Shown here one piece after another: positions 8,424 to 16,898 of a stretch of 64,000 nt of DNA. Numbering within the stretch: the first letter of the stretch is position 1; every line of letters begins with the position of its first letter. A program made the translations under genes and the position numbers. Origin of the DNA: Bin87 sp965220505 (GTDB lineage: Bacteria; Chloroflexota; Dehalococcoidia; Lucifugimonadales; UBA3495); contig CBDCQE010000003.1 in assembly GCA_965220505.1 (NCBI GenBank), positions 744,001 to 808,000 on the forward strand. The letters are read 5' to 3'. The notes under the pieces are model-generated. The model had not been told where the DNA came from and searched no databases. It worked only from the letters and a program-made list of their open reading frames with translations.

Positions 8424-9845
8424 ATGAGCGCCGCGATCTCCGCCCTCCCCGCAACGTTGCCGCCAGGCCCGAGAGGTCTGCCGGTGTTCGGGTCGCTGCT
8501 GGAACTGCGCCATGACACCCATCTCGTCATTGATCGGCTGGCCCGCCGCTACGGCGACGTGTGCCTGCTGCGCTTCGGCAACGTACCGACGGTGATAATC
8601 AGCCACCCGGACCTCCTGCAGGAAGCTTTCGGCAGATCTGAAATGGCCGACCGCTGGGTCAGCGAGATCATGTATATTCTCGGCAGTGGGAAAGACTTGG
8701 TGCTGGCCCCCTACGGCGACCGCTGGCGGCAGATGCAGCGCTTCGCCAACCGCGAGTTGCTCAGCGCCCGCAACCTCGATAACGTGCGGGAGCGTCACGT
8801 CGAGGGCATAGTCAACGGGCTGGTGGACGAGATGTGCACAATGGGCGAGGCCGGCGAGTTGGTGTCGCCTCCGGTGATGGTGGCCCGCAGCAACTCCGAG
8901 ATGATGTTCCGTGCCGTGTTTGGGCGGGATGAAGACGGCACTGGGGAGTTTGTTCAGCTGCGGGGCGCCCTACTGGAACACGTCAACTGGGTCTTCACCA
9001 ACGCCACCGCCACCAACCTGGCCGACTACATTCCCTGGATGAAGTTCCTGCCCAACAATGCCCTCAAGGAAGCCGTCAGGCAGTCGGAAATCGGCGCGGC
9101 AATCATCGATTCCCTGGTGCAGGGCGCCCGCAACCGCCCCGGCCTCGACCTGTCGGCTCCCACCTGCCTGGTGGAGGTGATGCTGGCCCAGGAGGAGACG
9201 GGCGAGATAGAGAGCGACATGATCAATGACCTGTGCATGGATCTGCTGCTGGCCGGTACCGACACCTCGGCCCAAACCGTCAACTGGACGCTGCTGCTGC
9301 TGGCCAACCGCCCGGAGATCCAGGCCAAAGTCCACGATGAGTTGGATGAAGTCATCGGATCCGACGCCCTGCCCACGGTGGACGACCGGACGCGGCTGCC
9401 CTACACCTTCGCCTGCCTGGCCGAGTCCATGCGCTACCGCACCATCGGTCCCCTGGCGGTACCTCACCAGGCCACGGAGGACACCGAAATCGGTGGCTAC
9501 CTGGTGCCGGCGGGAGCGCAGGTGCTGGGCAACATCTATTCCATCCACCACGACCCGCGCTTCTGGGATTCGCCCGATGATTTCATTCCGGAGCGGTTCC
9601 TGCCCCAGTCTGACGGCTCGCCGGCCGCCGCGCTGACCGGCAACGCCTTCATCCCCTTCGGTACCGGCCATCGGCGCTGCCCGGGGCGTCGCTTCGCCGA
9701 GACCACCGTCTGGCTCCACGTAACCAGGATGCTGCACCGTCTCCGCTTCGAGACGCCGGCCGGCGAGCCGTTGTCCGAGGACGAAGTGTTCGGCTTGGCG
9801 ATCACGCCCAAGCCTTACGCTCTGCGGGCGAAGCCGCGGCGGTAG
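8424..9845 (+). CDS. Cytochrome P450
   Basis: A soluble bacterial P450 monooxygenase of 473 aa. It shows the I-helix oxygen-activation motif LLLAGTDTSAQT, the K-helix ExxR (ESMRYR), and the heme-binding loop FGTGHRRCPGRRFAE with the thiolate ligand C419. The N-terminus LPPGPRGLPVFGS is the proline-rich hinge usually placed after a membrane anchor, but no anchor is present. ATG 8424 has AAGGAGTGAG upstream. Substrate is unknown. No ferredoxin or reductase gene is adjacent, so electron partners must be encoded elsewhere. Confidence 0.95.
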   Translation: MSAAISALPATLPPGPRGLPVFGSLLELRHDTHLVIDRLARRYGDVCLLRFGNVPTVIISHPDLLQEAFGRSEMADRWVSEIMYILGSGKDLVLAPYGDRWRQMQRFANRELLSARNLDNVRERHVEGIVNGLVDEMCTMGEAGELVSPPVMVARSNSEMMFRAVFGRDEDGTGEFVQLRGALLEHVNWVFTNATATNLADYIPWMKFLPNNALKEAVRQSEIGAAIIDSLVQGARNRPGLDLSAPTCLVEVMLAQEETGEIESDMINDLCMDLLLAGTDTSAQTVNWTLLLLANRPEIQAKVHDELDEVIGSDALPTVDDRTRLPYTFACLAESMRYRTIGPLAVPHQATEDTEIGGYLVPAGAQVLGNIYSIHHDPRFWDSPDDFIPERFLPQSDGSPAAALTGNAFIPFGTGHRRCPGRRFAETTVWLHVTRMLHRLRFETPAGEPLSEDEVFGLAITPKPYALRAKPRR

Positions 9846-9872
9846 CTCGGACGACCGGATTGACGATGCTGA

Positions 9873-10499
9873 AAGCGGGCGGCGCGCTACTACCCGCCGG
9901 ACACACTGGCGTACGCTTGGGCGACGTTGCTGCCGAGCGACGGCCAGCATGATGACATGCAGGATGTGTGGCAGCGATTCAACGACTACCCGGCGTTTGT
10001 CGACTTGGTGGACGAGCTGAAACGCGAACTGGCGGGGGAAACCGCCATCGAATTCGACTCGGAGGTCGCGTCCTGGGTGGGCCCCGAGATCTCGGCGGGA
10101 CTGCTGGAGTTCGAAATCGAGCAGGGAAGGCCCGTGGCCTTGGTGATGGGCGGCCCAATCGGCTACCGGCCCGGCTACGTGCTGCACGACCAGTACCTGA
10201 CCCTTGGCACCACCGGAGACGCGCTGTCGACCATCGTCGCGGTCCAGGATGGCCGTGAGGAGAGCCTGTCGTCTGACGGCGAGTACCGGCGGGCTGTCGG
10301 GAGTCTGGAACCGGGTGGACAGTTCCTGGCCTACGTCGACGTGCGGCGTGTTGTAGGGCAGATCGACGAGGACGACGTGGGCCTGGAACCGGACGAATAC
10401 AGGCTCTTCCGCGGAGGGCTCGGTGTGGTGGCGCTCGGTTCCGCCGTCGGTGAAGACTACAGCCGGGGCCGGGTGGTGCTGACGCTGTTCCCGGAGTGA
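9873..10499 (+). pseudogene. Truncated DUF3352-like protein
   Basis: The open frame after a TGA at 9870 reads ARYYPPDTLAYAW and continues to a stop at 10499. This is a DUF3352-type module: the PPDTLAY segment followed by helices and a WVGPEI segment. DUF3352 proteins are normally much longer and begin with a signal or membrane segment. Here no start codon precedes the conserved PPDTLAY part; the first candidates are TTG 9927 and ATG 9957, both inside it. The C-terminal half of the family is also missing. I read it as a fragment of a decayed gene, though a short functional protein from 9927 cannot be excluded. Confidence 0.5.
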
Positions 10500-10692
10500 T
10501 GGTTCGGAAACCGGCGTGCGCCTCCCGTACGAATGCGGCCTCACCCGACTGTGGCGACAACGGCCTGCTGCGCTCACAACTATTGGCATGGGAGGCTCTG
10601 CCCCGCGTCCGCTATTACGGTGAACCCGACTGCTTACCCCGTCCTTTTGACGTTCTGCCCATGTGTGCGCTCTGTCAGACGGTGGACTAGTC

Positions 10693-11864
10693 ATGTTGCG
10701 CATACTTGTCAGCGCCCTGCTCGCTTTCACGTTTCTGGCTTCCTCGCCAGGTATCGCCTGCTGGCAATTCGAGGCGGCACAGGAGATGGAAATACGAGAG
10801 ACTTACTTCATTGCCGACGACACGCCGCGATGGTCTGACGATGGAGCCGTTATCGTCTTCAGCACACGCAGTAGAATCTACCGCATCAGCACCCACGGCG
10901 ACGACCTGCAGCCCATTCCGAAAAAACGGCACGATGGACAGTTCTCACCTTCCCTCTCACCACAAGGTCGAATAGCTTACCTGAACTACAACAAGCGCCA
11001 CCCACTGCTGGTGCACGCGATAACCAATCACTATCTGGAGACTATGAACTTTGACGGGAAAGGCATTAAACGCCTGGCCAAGCTCGAATACGCAACTAGG
11101 CCGCTTTGGTCCCCTGATGGCTCTCAACTTGCCTACAGTCAGGGTGGCAACACTGCGACCATCAAGGTGACGGCCCCTGATGGCTCTGTCCAAACTGAAT
11201 TGGGTCCCAATCCTTTAGTTCGGATCGGCCATATGAAATGGCACAGCAACGGTCGCCGCATCGCCGTCTGGAATGATCCCTGGGCCATCACGACGGTCGA
11301 TTTAGAAACTAACACCTGGCACGTTGCTGCGGACTTTAGAGGCCTCGGGGGTTATGTCTCGCCACCGGCCTGGTCGAGGTCGGATGAACGGCTGTACTAC
11401 ATAAGCCGTGCACCAGGAATAGACGAAAATGAGCAGCCTACGATGCCGTTCGTGTTGCATTCGGCCAATTACGACGGGTCCGACCGACGGGTAATCGCCG
11501 ACTAGGCCAAGACTTCGAGCGCATTAGCGATCTTCAACTATCCCCCAACGGACGACAACTGCTCTTTGTCGATTTCACTCCCGCAAGCCGCCGTTCGTAT
11601 GCGGAGAGCTTGTACGTAGTGAATACTGACGGCAGCAACTTGAAGAATCTCATAAGCGAAGCACCAGGTATGAGCGCCTCATGGTCACCGGACGGTTCCC
11701 GAATTGTGGTCTCCGCTTGGGATACGGTATCCCGATTCACCCTGTACACCATGGGGCCTAATGGTTCAGAGATCGAGGTGCTGATAACCGCGGAAACTCA
11801 AGGTACCCTGACCCCGCAGCGCGGCGAACCGGTGCGCATTGATGTGCAACCAATCCCGCAATAA
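10693..11864 (+). pseudogene. Secreted TolB/PD40-type beta-propeller protein broken by a frameshift
   Basis: The first part (10693-11505, 270 aa) has a signal peptide (MLRILVSALLAFTFLASS) and propeller repeats with the PD40 pattern, for example PRWSDDGAVIVFS and PLWSPDGSQLAYSQ. It ends at a TAG after RRVIAD. The homologous continuation resumes in another frame (QDFERISDLQLSPNGRQLLFVDF, later ASWSPDGSRIVVS) and runs to 11864. Restoring one base near 11503 would join the two. A 1-base deletion, real or a sequencing error, is the simplest explanation. The gene is visibly less GC-rich than its neighbours. PD40 propellers usually act in protein-protein contacts at the cell surface; no enzyme motif is seen. 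Confidence 0.75.
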
Positions 11865-11888
11865 TTCCCATGATTGGTTGAGTTCGTT

Positions 11889-12086
11889 ATGACCAACGGA
11901 ATTTTGAGCGGATTGGTAAGCATCGCAACCGACGTGGCCCAGGCCATCATCGACAAAGTAGGGCAGGAGCCATCATTGGCGGTCACGACCACCCATGGCC
12001 GCAGTGGTGTGGGGCGGATGGTTTTGGGCAGCGTCGCCGACCGGGTGGTGCGACATTCCAACGTGCCGGTCCTGGTGGTGCGGTGA
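11889..12086 (+). pseudogene. C-terminal fragment of a universal stress protein
   Basis: 65 aa, ending with the UspA nucleotide-binding signature HGRSGVGRMVLGSVADRVVRHS. That motif is nearly the same as the end of the full-length two-domain UspA at 32152-33084. The N-terminal half or more of a Usp domain is missing, so ATP binding is unlikely to be intact. It follows two other broken genes and precedes nirK. It is either a remnant or a very short functional variant. Confidence 0.65.
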
Positions 12087-12243
12087 TTGGATAAACGAGG
12101 CCTGATCCGCACCCACGGGACGGAGGAACGACGCCGAGCATAAAGACCTAGCGGGGGTGTCGGTTCCCGCGCGAGACATCCGGAGAGCGTGTTCGGCCGG
12201 AGTTCACGGCTTGGACGAATGATCAACCTGCGATGCTGTACCG

Positions 12244-12277
12244 ATCAATCATATTGATATGAAGCGTATCAACTGAT
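12244..12277 (+). promoter_or_regulatory. Cluster of TTGAT/ATCAA half-sites upstream of nirK
   Basis: Within 34 bases there are ATCAA (12244-12248), TTGAT (12254-12258), ATCAA (12268-12272) and TGAT (12274-12277). TTGATA and TATCAA form an inverted repeat with a 7-base spacer. The half-sites resemble CRP/FNR-family boxes, which control denitrification genes in many bacteria, but the canonical FNR spacer is 4. The island is AT-rich in a GC-rich surrounding and lies about 65 bases before the nirK start, as an operator or promoter would. Confidence 0.4.
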
Positions 12278-12340
12278 ATGATGTAAGCACCACCATGCTG
12301 GGCGGCTAAACTGTGCTCAGGGTGGGCAAGGAGGTGCGAA

Positions 12341-13591
12341 ATGTCGTATCAGAACAGGACCATTTCCAGGGTTTGGCCGGCCGCGTTAATTCTACTGGCG
12401 GTGACGTTATTGCTGGCCGGCGGCGTTGCCTGTAGAGGCGGCGGTGACCCTACCCTTACGCCCGCGTTTTCCCTGCCCACGGCGCTGCCCAGTCCCGAAG
12501 CGGTTCCGGCTGACGGCGGTAGCCGAGAGGCCACGGCGGCGAGATCCTCGGACTATTGGACCGGGCCGAAGACCTGGACGCCGGAAGACGTCAGCACCCT
12601 GGAACGGGTGACCCAGGAACTGGTTGCTCCGCCGTTCCTGCCGGAGCACGAGCAGGTGAACACCGGAGAGCCCAGGGTGGTTGAGGTGCGGATGGTGGTT
12701 GAAGAGAAGGAAATTGAGGTGGCGCCCGGCGCGTTCATGTGGGCCTTCACCTTCAACGGTTCCGTGCCCGGTCCCATCATCGTGGTGCACGAAGGGGATT
12801 ACGTTGAGCTGACGCTGGTGAATCCATCCAGTAATCAACTGCTGCACAACATCGACTTCCACGCCTCGGTGGGCGCACTGGGCGGCGGCTCGCTCACCCA
12901 CGTGGGGCCGGGGCAAGAGGTGGTGCTGCGGTTCCGAGCGGTCAAGCCCGGCGTGTTCGTGTATCACTGCGCGCCTGGCGGGACCATGGTGCCGTGGCAC
13001 GTTACCCACGGGATGAACGGCGCCATCATGGTGCTCCCCCGCGATGGCCTGAAAGACCCGGCCGGCAATCCGTTGCGTTACGACCGCGCCTACTACATCG
13101 GCGAACAGGATTATTATCTGCCCCGTGACGAGAACGGCGAGTTCAAACGTTACGACGGCGCCGCCGCGTCGGCAGTGGACGACCTGGAAGCCATGCGAAC
13201 CCTCATTCCCACTCACATCGTGTTCAACGGGGTCACGGGCGCGTTGCAGGGCGACGGGCAGCTGACCGCCAACGTGGGGGAGAACGTGCTGATTGTCCAC
13301 TCCCAGGCGAACCGGCAGTCCTATCCCCACCTGATCGGTGGACATGGCGACTACGTGTGGGAACGGGGCGGCTTCAACGACCCGCCGGAACTGGACCTGG
13401 AAACCTGGGTCATCGCCGCCGGGCCGGCGGCGGCTTCCATCCACACCATTCGCCAGCCGGGTACCTACGTGTACCTGTCCCACAACCTGATTGAAGCCTT
13501 CGCCTACGATGCCAAGGCCATCCTGGTTGCTGAGGGCGAGTGGGACGACGACCTGATGGAGCAGGTAAAACCGCCCACCAACATCCAGTAG
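12341..13591 (+). CDS. nirK: Copper-containing nitrite reductase (NirK)
   Basis: Reduces nitrite to nitric oxide outside the cytoplasmic membrane. The 416-aa protein has a signal peptide ending near VACRGG (probable lipoprotein) and a Pro/Ala-rich spacer, then two cupredoxin domains. All ligands are visible: type 1 copper H169, C210, H220 and M225; type 2 copper H174, H209 and, from domain 2, H335 in IGGHGDYVW. The catalytic Asp is D172 (HNIDFH). The Cys-to-Met loop CAPGGTMVPWH is one residue longer than the CAPEGMVPWH form. ATG 12341 follows GGAGGTGCGAA. No nor or nos genes are nearby, so it may act in partial denitrification or NO signalling. Confidence 0.95.
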   Translation: MSYQNRTISRVWPAALILLAVTLLLAGGVACRGGGDPTLTPAFSLPTALPSPEAVPADGGSREATAARSSDYWTGPKTWTPEDVSTLERVTQELVAPPFLPEHEQVNTGEPRVVEVRMVVEEKEIEVAPGAFMWAFTFNGSVPGPIIVVHEGDYVELTLVNPSSNQLLHNIDFHASVGALGGGSLTHVGPGQEVVLRFRAVKPGVFVYHCAPGGTMVPWHVTHGMNGAIMVLPRDGLKDPAGNPLRYDRAYYIGEQDYYLPRDENGEFKRYDGAAASAVDDLEAMRTLIPTHIVFNGVTGALQGDGQLTANVGENVLIVHSQANRQSYPHLIGGHGDYVWERGGFNDPPELDLETWVIAAGPAAASIHTIRQPGTYVYLSHNLIEAFAYDAKAILVAEGEWDDDLMEQVKPPTNIQ

Positions 13592-13614
13592 TCGGCCCGA
13601 GTGGCGTCCGTGGC

Positions 13615-13648
13615 GCATGGGTGGCCGGACATGTCCGGCCACCCATGC
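13615..13648. terminator. Perfect 34-bp palindrome downstream of nirK
   Basis: The segment is its own reverse complement over all 34 bases, with GGCCGGACATGTCCGGCC at its centre, and starts 23 bases after the nirK stop. In RNA it would form a very stable hairpin, but no T-run follows on either strand. A role as a terminator or mRNA 3' stabiliser is possible; a protein-binding palindrome is the alternative. Confidence 0.45.
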
Positions 13649-13768
13649 CGTTTGGAAGAGCAACCACTGTCGGGCAATAGAACCGGAGTTGGGGATCTAC
13701 ACGACCTGTGTTCAGTTCCTGGTTTTGCCCCAGGGCCTTTCAATTATTGCTCTGCGACCACCAGTAAC

Positions 13769-13867
13769 CGTCATTCCGGCGAAAGCCGGAATCCAGCAAC
13801 GGTTAGCGACCAGCGACGTCGCCAGGTTCATAATGCTCTGGATTCCGGATCAAGTCCGGAATGACGG
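13769..13867. repeat. Palindromic repeat, CGTCATTCCGG family (copy 1)
   Basis: Ends CGTCATTCCGGCGAAAGCC and its imperfect inverse (GGATTCCGGATCAAGTCCGG followed by AATGACG) flank about 45 bases. Related copies lie at 16434-16503 and 60585-60695. This is a REP/MITE-like intergenic palindrome with no coding capacity. Confidence 0.75.
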
Positions 13868-13972
13868 GAATAATCGAAAAGCCCCGGTTCTGCCCCGGTG
13901 GACCGGCACCTGCTCCGTGCGAGCTTCGCCGGTGGAGATCTCCGCGTCGGCGGGGGGACATGATGGCAAGGG

Positions 13973-16357
13973 TCAAACTGATTCCGATCTTGCTGTCTCG
14001 CTCCTTGGCATGCGGTAGCCGACGCGCGGCTCGGCAAAGATATACGTGGGGTTGTCCGCCCCCTCGCCCAGCTTGCGACGCAGTCGCAGCAGGTGGGTGC
14101 GGAGCGTCCGCACGCTGCCGGATTTCCGGGTGCCCCAGACCCGTTGCAGCAGACGGTCGTGGGGCACCACCCGTCCACCGCTGATCGACAGCTCGACCAG
14201 CAGGTCATACTCCGTGGGCGTCACCTCCACCGGGCGGCCGGCTACGGTCACGAGACGCTCGGCGTAGTCGATGGTCAGGTCGCCCAGGACATAGGCTTCG
14301 GCGCGCCCGGCCCGGTAAGGCAGTGCCTGCCGTCGCATGGCCGCCCCGATCCTCGCCAACAGCTCCGTGGGCGAGAAGGGCTTGGTGATGTAGTCTGATG
14401 CCCCCATCTCGAAGGCCCGGGCTATGACCTGGTCCCTGCCATAGACGGACAGAAATATGACCGGCACGTTGGCAACGCTCAGGATGTTGCGCATCAGGTC
14501 AATGCCGTCGTAGCCCGCCAGGACCAGGTCCAGGAGAACGAGACCGGGGCGGTTCCCCTCCAGCAGAGTGAGAACCTCTTCCGGTTCTGTGGTTACTATC
14601 GGGTGGTAGCCCGCCTCGGTGAGCGTGTCCCGGACGTACCGCAGCATCTGGGGGTCGTCGTCCACCACCAGGATGCGGGCCGGCTCCCTGCGGCCTGCGG
14701 AAGCCGGGCGACCCAGGGCGGGTCCGGTCGCGCCCTGATTGATCGCCGGTACGGTGAAGGTGAACCGCGCTCCCGTGCCCGGTCCGTCGCTCTCGGCTCT
14801 GATGCGGCCCCCGTGGGCCTCCACAATCCCTTTGCAAATGGCGAGGCCCAGGCCCGGCCCGGCGGTCGGCAGTCCTCGGCCGTTGCCGATGGGGGAGAAC
14901 TTCCCGAACAGGTGGGGCAGGCGGTCGGCGGCGATCCCTCTCCCCTCATCGGCCACGGAGAACACGATGTGGAGACCTTCTCGCGCCGCAGACAACCGAA
15001 TGACGGACCACTCCGGCGAGTGCCGGGCCGCGTTGGACAGCAGGTTGCCGATGACCTGCACGATGCGTCTGCGGTCTGCCATCATCAGGGGCAGGTCGGG
15101 CTCGAGGTCGATGTCGAGGTTGTGCCTGGCCCAGCCGCTCTCGAAGGCGCTCCGGGCTCGGTCCACCAGCGCGGTCACTTCCGTCGGTTCGGGGGAGACC
15201 GGCAGGGTGCCAGTCTCGGCCCGGGCCACGTCCAGCAGGTCGCCGATGAGCCCCTGCATGCTGTCGGTCTGCTCGTCGATGATCTGGTGGAACTGCTGCA
15301 TCTCGGAGGCGTCCAGATCGGACGCCGCGTTCAGCAGCGCGGCGATGGAGCCCTTGATCGAGGTCAGGGGAACTCGCAGCTCGTGGCTCACCATGCCCAG
15401 GAAATCCGCCCGCAACCGCGCCAGGTCCTCCAGCGGCGTCAGGTCCTGGAAGGTGACGATCACCGTCTCGACCGCTCCCTCGTCCGAGAGGACCGGCGTG
15501 GCGTTGACCAGGGCGGTCACGCTGCGTCCGTCGGGCACCTGGATGACGATTTCCTCGGCGCGCAACGTTTCTCCGGCGCTCAGGGTCTGGCTCAGCGGGA
15601 ACTCTTCCAGTGAGATCTCCCGTCCGTCGGCTCGCTTGAAGCTGACCACCTCCAGTAACCGCTCCGGCGACTGTCCCGGATTACACAGGCCGTCAACGAT
15701 CCGTCTCGCCTCCCGGTTGAACGACAGCGGGGCGCCGGTCATGGCGTTGAACACCACTACCCCCACCGGAGAGGTGTTGATCAGGGTCTCCAGGTCGGTC
15801 CGCGCTTTTTGCTCGTCCCGGTGCCGGCGGGCGTTGGCGATGGCCAGCGCAGCCTGGGAGGCGAACATGACCAGGGTCTCCTCGTCCGCCCGGCTGAACT
15901 CGGCTTCGGGTTCGCTCTGGGCCAGGTGGATGTTGCCCACGGTCTCTCCCTGGTGGCGGATGGGAACGGCCAGCAGGGAGCTGACCGGAGCCGGCGGCTC
16001 GAACTCGGGGAGACCCAGAGACCTCGCGTAACCGGCCAGATCTCCGACCCGGAGCGGGCCGGGGGTGTCGCTCACGTACTCCAGGTATCCCGATTCCTCC
16101 AGCATGTCCCGCAAACGCCGGGTCTCCTCAGGGTCGAGGCCGGAGGCCAGGAAGTCCTCAACCCCTCCCGACTGGTCCAGGGTGGTGATGAGCGAGTACC
16201 GGGCGTCGGTCAGGGACCGGGCGTTGTCCAGGACTTCCTGCAGCACCGTGTCCAGGTCGAGGCTCTCGCTGATGCGCAGGCTGGCCTCGCTCAGGCGGGA
16301 GAGCCGGTCCCTTCTGATTTCTTCGCTGTCCTGCTCGCTGGGCCGCTCGTCAATCAC
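13973..16357 (-). CDS. Hybrid sensor kinase with fused OmpR-type response regulator (paralogue 2)
   Basis: A 794-aa protein with the same order as the regulator at 5883: GAF about 20-185, PAS 200-320, HisKA with H325 (VSHELRVPL), HATPase_c (DEGRGIA and GLGLAICKGIVEAHGG), receiver with D610, and a C-terminal winged helix ending IFAEPRVGYRM. The start is taken as GTG 16357 because GGAGGT lies 6 bases upstream and it matches the N-termini of the paralogues; longer frames run into repeat sequence. The winged helix is a DNA-binding output, so sensing, phosphorelay and transcription control are in one chain. It is divergent from the GLUG-repeat secreted protein gene. Confidence 0.92.
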   Translation of the reverse strand: MIDERPSEQDSEEIRRDRLSRLSEASLRISESLDLDTVLQEVLDNARSLTDARYSLITTLDQSGGVEDFLASGLDPEETRRLRDMLEESGYLEYVSDTPGPLRVGDLAGYARSLGLPEFEPPAPVSSLLAVPIRHQGETVGNIHLAQSEPEAEFSRADEETLVMFASQAALAIANARRHRDEQKARTDLETLINTSPVGVVVFNAMTGAPLSFNREARRIVDGLCNPGQSPERLLEVVSFKRADGREISLEEFPLSQTLSAGETLRAEEIVIQVPDGRSVTALVNATPVLSDEGAVETVIVTFQDLTPLEDLARLRADFLGMVSHELRVPLTSIKGSIAALLNAASDLDASEMQQFHQIIDEQTDSMQGLIGDLLDVARAETGTLPVSPEPTEVTALVDRARSAFESGWARHNLDIDLEPDLPLMMADRRRIVQVIGNLLSNAARHSPEWSVIRLSAAREGLHIVFSVADEGRGIAADRLPHLFGKFSPIGNGRGLPTAGPGLGLAICKGIVEAHGGRIRAESDGPGTGARFTFTVPAINQGATGPALGRPASAGRREPARILVVDDDPQMLRYVRDTLTEAGYHPIVTTEPEEVLTLLEGNRPGLVLLDLVLAGYDGIDLMRNILSVANVPVIFLSVYGRDQVIARAFEMGASDYITKPFSPTELLARIGAAMRRQALPYRAGRAEAYVLGDLTIDYAERLVTVAGRPVEVTPTEYDLLVELSISGGRVVPHDRLLQRVWGTRKSGSVRTLRTHLLRLRRKLGEGADNPTYIFAEPRVGYRMPRSETARSESV

Positions 16358-16433
16358 ATTTCCACCTCCGTAACGCATAAGGATACCCGACTTGCGAATC
16401 ATACCGTTATTCGCGCGAAAGTCGTAGATGTTC

Positions 16434-16503
16434 CCATGGCGCCGGGGAATGACGAGAACTTGTCGATTATTCGCGTCATTCCGGCCTTGAGCCGGAATCC
16501 GGA
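16434..16503. repeat. Palindromic repeat, CGTCATTCCGG family (copy 2)
   Basis: Contains CGTCATTCCGGCCTTGAGCC with a degraded inverse partner (GGGGAATGACGAG) about 25 bases before it. It is shorter and less symmetric than copies 1 and 3. Confidence 0.6.
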
Positions 16504-16898
16504 AGGCTTGCCGAACGTCGGCGTTGCCAGCCCGCAGCAGTTCCCGGATTTGCGCGCGACACGGGCGCGTCTGCGACTTCCGTTTGGGTTCAAATCGCCG
16601 CAACCATGCGAATAAGCTTGAATGTTAGCGATAAGTGATTTTAATCAAAAAATTAGTTATGACTATGTAATCTTAAATTCCATACAATAAGGCTTGTAGC
16701 TTGGGCCGCAAGACGAGATTGAGGTATGGCGCAGCCGGCAACCCCTTGCTCAACTTCGGAGCGCAAACGGTGGCCAACAATTCCACCCTTCCGTCTCCGC
16801 CGGCTAGCGGCTCCTCCGGTTCCCTTGCCTTCAGCAGCACCGAAAGCAGCATCCAAAGGGGCTAAAGCCAATAACCGTCGGGAAATAGAGATGCTCAT
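16504..16898. other. Divergent intergenic region with AT-rich core
   Basis: Lies between paralogue 2 of the hybrid regulators (reverse) and the GLUG-repeat gene (forward). Bases 16620-16690 are very AT-rich. On the reverse strand 16674-16660 reads AAGATTACATAGTCA, close to the palindromic motif upstream of paralogue 1. No ORF is supported. A shared operator for the regulator and the surface-protein gene is possible. Confidence 0.4.

Noticed and set aside
7227..8798. Long reverse-strand open frame of 523 codons opposite the first hybrid regulator
   Set aside because: It is antisense to a protein with complete kinase, receiver and DNA-binding motifs, is rich in His/Arg/Gln and has no family pattern. 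GC-rich codons on the true strand create such frames.
8970..10730. Reverse-strand open frame of 586 codons over the P450 gene
   Set aside because: Antisense to an unmistakable P450. It has no motifs and its amino-acid make-up is typical of a shadow frame.
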